This document shows positions 1 to 9,595 of a stretch of 25,697 nucleotides of DNA, piece after piece. Source of the stretch: Haplosporangium gracile (Eukaryota; Mortierellomycota; Mortierellomycetes; Mortierellales; Mortierellaceae). Location of the stretch: positions 1 to 25,697 of the forward strand of contig JAAAUF010000611.1 in assembly GCA_015499985.1 (NCBI GenBank), given 5' to 3'. The stretch's first letter is position 1, and each line of letters opens with the position of its first letter. Position numbers and translations under genes: made by a program. Under the pieces are notes generated by a model. It had not been told where the DNA came from. It saw only the letters and a list, made by a program, of their open reading frames with translations, and made no database searches.

Positions 1-123
1 AAAAAAAAACTATTGAACTATTAAAGCCATCATGTATTGCGAGTAAAAGAAAAAAGTATGTGGCCGTCCACCAGGGGACCACCAACCAACTGAAAAAGCG
101 CACGCACATAATGACTCGTCATT
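1..123. other. 3' flank of the CSC1-like gene
   Basis: Starts with an A-run at the window edge and runs to the stop codon of the channel gene. No coding signal or canonical AATAAA on the minus strand was seen, so the mRNA end may lie outside the window or use a variant signal. Confidence 0.5.
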
Positions 124-3100
124 TTACTCCCAGAACTCATCTCCGGGTGCAGCAACGCGTTGCGAGACCTCGACGTTGACCTTTCCCTTCGCATTCATGG
201 TAGCCGACTCAGTCGTGTTAGCAACACTCGCTCCGTTCAATTCTGCAATCTCCTGGTCTACAAATCCAGCAGGGTCTCGCGGGAGCCAGACGGGCTGTCG
301 TTGGGTCCTCAAACCCGGGTTCACGAACGCCATCGAATCCGTTGCTCCCTTCTCGTTCGGCGCTATTGTAGTTGGCGTCAAAAAAAATAAAAAGAGAGCA
401 GTTGTTAAAGATATGGGATAACAAAAACGAGAAAAAAAAGGAAGCGATTCCACGCGAACAAGGACAAGAGTATATCTTACTAGGGTTGAAGGCAAGAGTA
501 CTGAGTCTACCAGTACTTCCAAGGCCATGGTGCCCAGTCGCAGTAGCCGCAGCCTGCGCCTCCACATCCTCATTGACATCATCCTTAACAACCTTCTTGC
601 TTCCCCTCCCACCAACCCCCGTATGATTATCACCCCCATGATGCCCAACAGAATTCACCTCCCCGCCTGTGTTAAACGCCTCTACTGGCAAATACTGAAT
701 CAATGGCTTGAACACATTGTTCCTGGAAATAATAATCGCCGCAATAGACGCCAAAAGGAGCACAAACATGATCGCCGCCTGACCCGCTGCCTTTTCGAGG
801 ACAAAGAGACCCATCATGACGATTTCAAAAATAATGAGGGCGATATAGATCTGGTCAATGATGCGGGGGTAGATGAGCCCACCGGAATCGAAGGGCTGGC
901 GGTAGACGTAGAGGAATTGGTGGCGGAAGGCGAGGTAGTAGAGGCCAAAGTAAATGACCATGAAGGGGAGAATGATTGGCTGGATCGTTGAGTATATCAG
1001 ACCTATTTCGTCGCATTTAAAAAGGAAAGCGGTGTTAAATACTTGCTACTCATTGGCATCATCACTTATAATCGAATAAAAAGCACACGAGCAGCATTGT
1101 TACCAATGGCAAAGGCAATGGTATGAACGGGGATAGTAGTTCCCCAATCAACAGAGCCCATTGTCCTCTCAGCCGCATAAACCTTCCGAGGAGTTTTCGC
1201 AAGGAACTTGCTGACCCAGTACATGATCAATGGTCCGATCTGGAGTAACATCATTGGGATCTTGGTGAGCGAGAGGAGGATGAAGCTGAGGAAGAATGTT
1301 GAGGCTTGGGGTAGGGTTGAAGCGAGCATTTCCATAATGCTGCTTGGGTTGTCTTTTATCTGTTGAACTGCTGCAAAGATGCCGTTTGCGAGCGTTGTCA
1401 CCAAGAGGACATGTACGACCTATTTTGTAAGAGGGAAATAACAGCGGGAGTTAGAAATGTGCGGTCAAATAAGGAGTGGCATATGCACTTTTGTCTTATG
1501 GTCGAAAAGCAGGCTGAGGGGAACGTACGCTGAACCAGTGGAAGGATGTGATGACTGAGAGGGTCTTGCGCGTGTTCAGCACCTCTCCGCTGAAATGCGC
1601 GAGTTCTACAATAGAAAACAAAAGCCCAGCTCGTTAGGAACAGCATCAAGATAAGCACAAAGCAAATAGGATGACAGAACAAGGGTTGAACGTACTGTAG
1701 AGGACGATAGGAAGGATCATCATGAGGATAGCCAAACCAAGTGGGGGCAAGATGCCCTGGATAATACCCACAACAACTTTGGGTAGACTATAAACTCCAC
1801 TCAAAAACGGCGCAAACCTTACAATTGCATCCAGCTTCGCAATCGACGCCACAAACGCCACAGGGATAGTCCAGAACGCAATCAACAGGAACGCCAACAC
1901 GGCCGCTATGACCCGTCGGATATTCCTCGTCTTCAGACTGAGGCCCAAGTTCCCCCAGATAACATCCTTGGGGTGGACCTCGAGGTGTCGAGGCTGCATG
2001 GTCAGAGTTTTGCGATGGATGACGGCTTGCGCGGCGAGATGTGCACCGAGTTGGCTGTTGAACTGGACAAACACCGCGCTGAGCTTGTTCTCGTCTTCGT
2101 TCTCGTGCATCGCTGCGATCCCGGCCTGTTGACGCGTCACGATCGAGTTGTTGAGCTCTGCGAGTTCGCGGCTGTAGGTCGAGACGGAATCAACTTTCTT
2201 GGTGCCACAGCATGATGCAAACAGGGTCATGGGAAACACGGCCGGGCGATGCTGGGGCCGCTTCTCTGGCGGGAACGCATCTCCTCGTGCTGTTGCTGCT
2301 TGCTGTTGATGTAACATGTTTGTTGATGACGCTCCTGACTGTCTCCTCCTTGAATCTGCATTACCTGTAATCTGATGCTTGAGCTTTGATCGGACCAATG
2401 CACATTCGGCCGTCTCCAATTTGTCTGTAAGAGTGACTCGTTTCAGGACATCCTTCTGCAGATCTGCCGCAGAGTAGGCCGGCCAGATCCGTTTGACCCC
2501 ACCCGGGAAGACACTGAAGATTGAATGGAGACTTTGGAGAGTCTCGTCACCGATGGGGATACCGCAAACGAGGATCGTGGTTGCTTGGAGGGACTGCGCA
2601 TGGTGGGGCCTGAGGAGGTAGTGCTGTCTCCTGGCGATATACCGTTTCACGCCAAATATACCCATCGCCAGCGTCGCCACTTTTTAGGTTTTATTGTCGT
2701 GAGGAAGAATAAATATTTGTGAAGCGTGGAAACAATGACGAGAGGCGGTTAGGAATAGAATGTTTCACCCTGCCGCCAGTCGTGCACAGACAATCAGTAA
2801 ACAACAACCAAAAAAAAAAGACGACGACGGTAAATAAAACTTACGACAAAACAAGACAGTGAGGATAAGATGGCCCCAAAGCCGCTTCTGATCCGCAACA
2901 TTTCCCATTGTAAACTGATTCAATCCAACAAGCGATAGCTGCTGGAACGCATTCAAAGGAATCAATATCGGGATTGCCAGGATCGCGAATCCTAAGAACA
3001 AGAAGAACGACTTGTTCAAGAAATCCAAAAACATGTACGCATCCAACCCACATCGGTCGACGAAGTCGAGCTCGTTCATTCGACGGGATCCCAACACCCA

Positions 3101-3316
3101 TCCAAATAGTCCACGAGAGGCCGTGTCGGGTCGTTCGCGGTCAGGGCCCATGTAAGTTTTGGGGGCGTAGACTCGGGGGACACGAGAGCGGAGGATGGCA
3201 AAGGCAAGAAAGAGTGCGGCGGATACTGCGGTGGTGAAGACGATGGAGGAGACGAATGTGGAGACGGAGGCGTCTGTGTCTGCCGGGTTCGTTTTCCCAT
3301 CGTTGTTGTCTGACAT
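124..3316 (-). CDS. CSC1: CSC1/OSCA/TMEM63-family calcium-permeable osmosensitive cation channel
   Basis: Proposed exons (minus strand): 3316-2845, 2679-1696, 1605-1529, 1419-1104, 1002-481, 362-124, giving 869 aa in one continuous frame. The family forms plasma-membrane cation channels gated by hyperosmolality or membrane tension. A hydrophobic helix lies at about residues 18-44, two more flank the first junction (LTVLFC/LATLAMGIF), and a cytosolic loop follows. The typical motif PKDVIWGNLGLS leads into IRRVIAAVLAFLL and further helices. After several more membrane segments comes a hydrophilic tail ending FVNPGL..QPVWLPRD, a C-terminal pattern common in fungal members. Introns are 90-165 nt with GTAAG/GTACG-type donors and TAG or AAG acceptors; exon 3 is only 77 nt. 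The start has a good context (AAAATG). The leader is strongly pyrimidine-rich. Length fits the family (about 750-1000 aa). Family assignment is very likely; the ion and physiological role are inferred from the family. Confidence 0.93.
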
Positions 3317-3470
3317 TTTCTTTTTTGTTGTTTGTTGCCAGAGCGGGGTGGTTGTGGTGGATGAGACTTGTGCGATTGAGTGGGTGTTGAGTAAGTGAGT
3401 GCGAGTGTAGGGTGAAAGAAGTGAATGATGGTGAGAGTGAGTGGGCGTGAAAAAGAGTAGTATAAAGTAG

Positions 3471-3490
3471 ATTAGGGTAGATTAGGGTAG
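3471..3490. repeat. Two tandem ATTAGGGTAG units (telomere-like TTAGGG core)
   Basis: The 10-mer ATTAGGGTAG occurs twice head to tail, about 155-175 bp upstream of the CSC1-like start codon. The TTAGGG core matches the fungal telomere unit and the site bound by Tbf1-type Myb factors. Two copies are too few to call an interstitial telomere; a factor-binding site is only a possibility. Confidence 0.5.
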
Positions 3491-4860
3491 AAGGGGATCA
3501 TGAGGGAGAGATAGAGAAGAAAAGAATGAAGGAAAGGGGAGAAGAAGAGAGAGAATAAGAGGAAGGGAGAGGATGAGAGAAAGAGAGCGGGAAATGAAAG
3601 AGAAGGGAAAGTGGGACAAGGCAGGGCTCGGAGGGTTGAATAGTACTAGGATGTGGCACTTGCTGTGGCCAGGCTTGAAACGTGCTAGTAGTATCGCATG
3701 AATTATTACTTCACCGGTGCATCATCATCCCCACCGCCCAGGCCTAGGGGAGGCCACCGGTCGCATGAAAATTTGATCAGACGCGTTCCCAGCTTGGGCC
3801 AGTGAGATTCGCGAAATGGACGCGTGAGAGCCTGGGCTCAACCTCTTTGTTCTTTACTTTGTTCTTTCGCTCCTTCGCTCTCTCGCTCGTTAACAGCATG
3901 TTGACGCATCAAGTGCTCATTCAAAGGACTGGGCCGTTCGCCAGAGGGAAGGCGCTTCACCGGTCCCATCAACTTCCTTTGATATACTGGCTCCCCTTTC
4001 TCCGTCTATCTATCCATGCAAATACGTCAGATTTACCCTTCTTTTGTCACCTCCCTACTCACTCCAACTTATAAAAAAAAAATGTCCATCTATCCTGACG
4101 AGATATAGAACGTAGACCCTTCGTCGCCCATCCAACAATACACCGGGGCTCCATAGAATCGAATCCCAGTCATTTTGAAAAAATTGAATCTTTATTCCCT
4201 CCTACTGGGACACACACGCGGATAGGATTTCACCCTTTGGTGCAACTTTGAATTGTCCTGTATCGTAAACAAGAGGCTGTGCTGACTGGAGCAAGAGGCA
4301 CCATGATTCCTTTTACAACTATCCTGGACACAAAGAAACAACGAATAACTCTTGTATGACATATGTTCCTTGTATCAATCGATCATCCTGCTTCTCGGTC
4401 CATCCTGAAACAAAAAAAAAGCGTGCCTTTGATTTCTCTCTTTGTACCTTACCTTCCCGCCACTTTTTTTTTGTTCTTGTAGTTCGTGTATGACCTGAAC
4501 TGCCGGGTGCATGACACCATCGACCCACACTGTATGTACGTTTGGTGGCTCGAAATCCAGTCTAGTCCCAGTTCCCAGGACGGAACAAACCCTTTTTTCT
4601 ACAAACGTGGCCAGTATCAAATCTCACTCGTCTCCATCTGGATGCTTCTTACACACGACAAACCCTTACAGCTCTGCTCCCTTTTTTTGCCATCACTTCA
4701 AAAGTATAGACAACAAGACAAGAGACTAGCGGTACCATGTATGCCCAAAAAACTAGTATATAAGACACTGGCCTGGATTTGTCTATTTTATCTTCATCCT
4801 CCATCACTCGTTCACACTTTCTCCATTTACTTCAAATATACCCGGAACTCACTGCTCCAC

Positions 4861-4890
4861 CTATATACACCTATATACACCTATATACAC
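4861..4890 (+). repeat. Three tandem CTATATACAC units upstream of the secreted-protein gene
   Basis: Three exact 10-bp copies end about 108 bp before the ATG at 4999. Each contains TATATA, so the array offers TATA-like elements repeated at one helical turn. It may act as the core promoter; this is an inference from position and composition. Confidence 0.6.
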
Positions 4891-4998
4891 CTCTACATAT
4901 CTAATTGTCTTTTACTTTGCCTTTACCGCTCCTTCCCTTACGTTAATCTAAATACATCTCTCCTGCCTTTAACACAATTAAAAACAACAACAGTTATT

Positions 4999-5857
4999 AT
5001 GCATCAGTCCGCCCTCTTCCTCACCCTCGCCACCGTCGTTCTCGGCGCCTCCGCCCGTGCCAACATTTATACCAACACCGACACCACCACCAACGCCATC
5101 ATCAACACCAACACCAACACCAACACCAACACCCAAACAACAACAACCGTCAGCCTCGCACGCGGTCGCATGCCCACAGCCCTCGAAGTCATCCACCGCC
5201 AGCTCGACTACGACATCAATAACGTCCTCGCCAAGGAGCATAAACTTATCACCGTCGATAGGAGCAAGGCCAAACGTGATTTTCAAATGTCAACGGGATA
5301 TGTGTGGGACGCTGCTAAGGTTAATGCTAAGAGCCAGGATGCGGTTGTTGCAAAGCGCGATTTGGATGTGAATGCCAAGCCTGAGTACCAGCACCTCTCT
5401 GCTCGCCACAGTAAGTTTTCCTCCCCCGCTTTTTTTTTTCTTCTCCCTTCTTCTCTTTCGCACCGCGTTCGCATTTTATTTTTTTTATCCTTCCATGCCC
5501 GCAATACCTTGACCAATTTTTTTTAATTCTTTATTCGGAACCACCTTTTTACTATAAAAAAAAATAGAGTACGACAATGATGATGACTGGGAGGACAACG
5601 AAGAGGAGGAGGGTGAGGACGAGAACGAGGGCGAGGACGAGGACCAAATTTTGAACGAGACCGAATCCGTTGGCAACAACAACAAGGAGGCTAAGAAGAA
5701 AAAGAAGGAAGACTCTTCTTCATCCGACAAAAAGAAGAAAGCGTCCTCGTCCTCATCCTCAATGATGGGCCAAAATAATGCCGCTTCTAGGACGAATACA
5801 TTCACGGCTCTTTCGATCGCTGGCCTGTTGGTCGGCTCTACTTTCTTGTGGGCTTAA
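4999..5857 (+). CDS. Small secreted, probably GPI-anchored, low-complexity protein
   Basis: Exons 4999-5410 and 5568-5857 (intron GTAAGT...TAG, 157 nt) give 233 aa; the joined codon is AAG. I do not recognise a family. Residues 1-21 look like a signal peptide (hydrophobic core LFLTLATVVLG, then ASARA). Residues 36-45 are an Asn-Thr repeat encoded by AACACC units. Dibasic Kex2-like sites occur at 92-93 and 119-120, both in the context AKRD. The second exon encodes a very acidic block (140-164), a Lys/Ser-rich block (177-202), and a small-residue/hydrophobic tail (212-233, ending GLLVGSTFLWA) that resembles a GPI-anchor signal. Likely site of action is the cell surface or wall. Start choice: first ATG of the signal peptide, good context (ATTATG). 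The protein could be released by proteolysis instead of anchored. Confidence 0.75.
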
Positions 5858-6221
5858 AAATCTATAGCCTCCTGACTCAAATAACATACATACAAACTAT
5901 ATAATGCAAAAAAATGACACAAACAATTATAACAACCATTTTAAAACAACACTTCAATTAAAAAAGACAAACATGAATGGTATTGGTATGGTTGAAAAAC
6001 AAAAAGATGCAATGGACGGGTTTATTATTACGTAGATTAAGGAAGGAAGCGGTATACAAAAGACGTGGTGCATAAATGTGCGCTGTTCTCTAGAGGTGGG
6101 GGGAGGTGGGGGGTGCTTCATGAAAAACAAAAATGTTACATGTAAATACAAAAAATGCAAAAAGGGACGTATGCTTTGTGTGCATGTATGGGTTCACAAG
6201 AAAAAAGAAAAGTAAACCCGA
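5858..6221. other. Convergent 3' flanks
   Basis: About 360 bp between two stop codons facing each other. It is AT-rich and contains TTTATT at 6021-6026, which reads AATAAA on the minus strand and is a plausible poly(A) signal for the MFS gene. No coding signal seen. Confidence 0.5.
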
Positions 6222-7974
6222 TTAGAACTGGACTTTGGCGCCAGCCTTGACGATTTCCTCCGCCATCTGGGGAGAGTTCAATTCCTGGCCGTCTTGATGG
6301 TACTCCATCTTTTCGACCTGCTCCTCGACATACTCGAACTTGCCAGGCGCCTGACCCTCCTCGACATACTCGGCCTTGGAAGAGCTGATAGGGGCACCAA
6401 CATCAGTCGTGACAGACTCCTTATCCTGATCCATGGTCGATGCGGCAACACCAGCCTCTTCCAACGAGGCAGGGAGGTTGTTCTCGGCCTTGACAGGCTT
6501 GGCCGAGGGTAAGAAGATCAACGTCAACACAAAACCCAAACCGGCAAGTGCAACGTCTCCAAAAAGCGCGTACTTGTATCCATGCATGTTGACGGGGCCT
6601 CCAACACGCTCGCCCTTATGGTCACCGTTGAGTTTTCCGGAGATGACTGTGAGAATAGCCAATCCGAAGGGAGCACCGATTTGAAGACCGACGTTATAAA
6701 TGGCACCGACGACTCCCTGGTCATCATCCGAGGCGTCACGGAGGGCGGTGATCTGGGCGGGGAGCATGACCATTCCCAAACCGAGGACGTTAAAGATGAG
6801 CGAGATGAAGGGGAGGACCCAGTAGGAGCTATTTTCGGTGACGAACGCAAACATCAGGGAAGAAGCACACAAAAAGAGGAATCCGATCGCGATGACGGGC
6901 TTGAGAGGCAGCCTGGGCAAGAGACGACCCAAGATCGAGTAAAACACCATCGCCGTCAGACCATGGACCAGGTATGACAACGAAGTTCGCATAATGCTAT
7001 ATCCCAGAACCTCCTGGAAGGTCAACGTCGTGAAATACAGGTACCCCTGGAAGACAGCCTGCATGATGAAAATCAACCCAAAACTGGTCGAGAATGCACG
7101 GTGCTTCCAGACGTGGAGGGGCATGATCGGGTACGAGATCTTCTTCTCAATCACGAAAAAGATCGCAAGAAGGACAAGACCGACACAGAGCACGGGAAGA
7201 GTCTGGACGCTAGCCCAACCAGTCTCAACACCTGCAGAAATGTAGTAGATGACGCAGACGATACCTCCGGTAGCGGTGAAGGAGCCGCCGAAATCAATCC
7301 TGGGGTTCTCGCCGTGGAGACCGCTGGCCTGGGGGATCGCCAAGAGGCCGAGGACGAAGAGTATGGCGCTCATGATTGCCGAGATGAAGAAGATCCATTG
7401 CCAGCCGATGGTTGATGTCAATGCTCCCGAAAGCAACAGCCCTGTCACCGCTCCCATAGCTACATTGTTTGTTTGTGAAGGACAATAGACGTGTTAATTT
7501 ACTGCTTCCATGCATGCACCGCGTCTTGTTTCCTATTACGCCTAGGGAGATACAAAATCTCAATCGAGTACAATTTACCTCCAATGGCGCCAAAGACCGA
7601 CAGGGCACGGGTGCGCTCGATACCAGCAGGGTACTTGATGGCAAGCAGGGCAAGGGCTGTAGGGATTTGAGCTACAGTGTATCAATTGACAAGATCAGGG
7701 TTGAAGGAGTGGGACCACAAGTGGTTTTTGTTTGTTTGGAGTGGAAATGAAAAAAAAGTGTAAGATGCGCAGTCGTTGTTAGTGTTTCGTGTTACGTACA
7801 GGTTATGTATGTGTATGTGACCAATAGACATTTCCCCCACAACTGCAAAAAAACTGGGTCCTTCTGCATCTCCCTCGGTAGTGTATGCATCGTATATTTG
7901 AGGGTTAGCGAAGAGAGTGCCCGACTGCGTCCATAGTGAGTGCTTGCATGTGCGAGTATGGGTATCAGAGCGAG

Positions 7975-8026
<52 letters not shown>

Positions 8027-9595
8027 GGAGAAATGAATCGATCGTTACCTGCAGCACCAACGCCCTGAAGAGCTCTGGAAATACACAACATGACAGGCGA
8101 TTTGGAGAAGCCATTGATGAGCGAGAAGAGTCCGAACCAGAAGAGACCTCCCAAGAATACACGACGATGTCCAAACAAATCACCCTATTCCAACAACAAC
8201 ATTTGGCGCAGAAAAAAAGGAGCATCGAGGTTATTAGTGGTGGGTGAATTTGTTTTGTTTGTTTGATCGGGTCAAGTAGGGGTACACAAACAAGAAAGCG
8301 AAACGCTGATTCGATGGGATGTGACTGATTGACAAGCACAGAAAACATACCATGCGGCCGGCGATCAAAAGCAAGCTAAAGATAAAGGTACGCCCGCGTG
8401 AGAAAGCAAAGAAAAATGAGAGCAGGGGGGTTTTTTTTTCGTGTTAGTTTCGTCGGCACTCCAAATGATCCCACTTTTTTTTGTCTTTCGGGCGTAAAAT
8501 AAAAAATAAAAAATGATGATTCGTTCCATGTAAACTTCTTTTTTAAAGCTTAAAAGCGTTTGTGCCAGTGTCGGTGTTGGTGTGAGGTACAAGGAAGTAC
8601 AAATAGGGGAAGGGGGTAGCACGGGATAGGTGTCTGTGTGTGTGGTTATTTGCTTGTTGCTGTTCTTGGTGGTGGGTCAGTGAGCGAGCGAGTCGGTAAA
8701 ATGAGAGTGTGTGAATGGATTGGATGAGGTGAAAGAGTGGGTGGGACAGAGCGTCAAGTTGTGTTGTTGCTTACCCTCCGAACGACCTATATGGGGATAC
8801 ATTCAAACGGGGAAATTATAAAGTCAGTTAGTGCTTGAGGACCAATGCTACAAGGGCGCAAAATCAAACAAACAACGAGAGGAAGGAAAAGACAGAGATG
8901 AATGAACAAAAGTAAATCGAAAGGTGTACATGGTGAGAGGGATAACTTACAGTGCATATGAACTGATGAGCCATTGCTGCTGCTGCGTCTCAAACCCCAG
9001 CTCTAATCAGCACAAATATGGGTAGGACAAAGTAGAGAAATGGTGAGCCAACCTGCAAAGAGAAATCGTTCTTCAAAAACGCTATTCAAATGAACCCGGA
9101 TACAAAAAACCTTGCCCACATGGGAGCAAATAAAAACGAAAAAGGCTGTTGTTGGTTATTTTTTTTACCTTTGGCAATGGGCAACATGGCAACAGTCATA
9201 CTGGCACCGTTAACTAATTGCAAGGAAAAAGGGGGGGAAGGAGGATATCAGATCAATGAAAAATGAAGAGGCAGTGTTAGATCTACATGTGGTTATTTGA
9301 GTGGAGAGGGGCGAATAAATTGAGAGCAAACATCCGCCATTCATTTTGTTTGTAGATGAACAACATAGGTGGAAAGTCGCCGTTGAAGAGAAAAAATGGC
9401 TTTAGAGTGAACTGCTGTTGAGGGCGAAGAGGAGGAGAAGAACATACCGATGTCAAGGAATTGGGCGAGGGAAACGACATAAAGCATCAGGGGCTGAGTC
9501 TTCAAGCAGAGTTGCTGGAATTTGGAGAGAGTTGCGGGGTCGACTTTCTCGACGGGGGCAACGGGCCCCTTGTCAGGGATATCAATGGGGATCAT
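6222..9595 (-). CDS. MFS transporter, drug:H+ antiporter (DHA2-like) type
   Basis: Eight proposed exons (minus): 9595-9448, 9213-9169, 9002-8951, 8786-8775, 8375-8351, 8184-8049, 7671-7579, 7459-6222, giving 582 aa with all phases matching. Motif A, GRMGDLFGHRR, sits at residues 92-102, directly after the part encoded by the 12-nt exon; the segment reads ISSYALSFGGLLLIAGRMGD across four junctions. RALQGVGAA and the glycine-rich GAIGAMGAVTG follow, then many membrane helices and a hydrophilic, acidic tail of about 75 residues. Proton-coupled export of small molecules is expected from the family; the substrate is unknown. Closest recognisable group is the 14-helix DHA2 family, but other MFS families are possible. 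Introns are 119-399 nt; intron 6 contains a long TC microsatellite. The gene stands alone, with a long pyrimidine-rich leader. Confidence 0.9.
7977..8025. repeat. GA/TC microsatellite in MFS intron 6
   Basis: A long, nearly perfect GA run on the plus strand. On the coding (minus) strand it is a TC tract that begins roughly 25 nt after the 5' splice site of the intron spanning 7672-8048. Confidence 0.95.
8775..8786 (-). other. 12-nt microexon of the MFS gene
   Basis: Flanked on the minus strand by ATATAG and GTAAGC. With two bases from the preceding exon it encodes Leu-Ser-Phe-Gly and the first two bases of the next Gly. It is needed to link the exon ending ISSYA to the exon starting LLLIAGRM, restoring the conserved second helix and motif A. 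Skipping would remove four residues in frame. Confidence 0.82.

Larger units (their letters stand above)
3317..4998. other. Divergent intergenic region between CSC1-like gene and secreted-protein gene
   Basis: About 1.7 kb with no confidently recognised gene. The first 300 bases are purine-rich on the plus strand, so the leader of the channel gene is CT-rich. The region holds two TTAGGG-containing 10-mers (3471-3490), two TCGCATGAA 9-mers, three ACCGGT palindromes (3713, 3756, 3959) and three tandem CTATATACAC units (4861-4890). A stretch near 4300-4560 carries splice-like signals on both strands and may hide a small gene that I could not resolve. Confidence 0.5.

Noticed and set aside
4120..4180. 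GAATCGAATCCCAG stretch resembling a tRNA T-arm
   Set aside because: No T-stem pairing, no anticodon or D-arm, no acceptor stem found around it.
4486..5526. 346-codon frame extending upstream of and through the secreted-protein exon
   Set aside because: It reads through a clear GTAAGT donor at 5411 and through a CT-rich leader with TATA-like repeats; the signal peptide starts at 4999.
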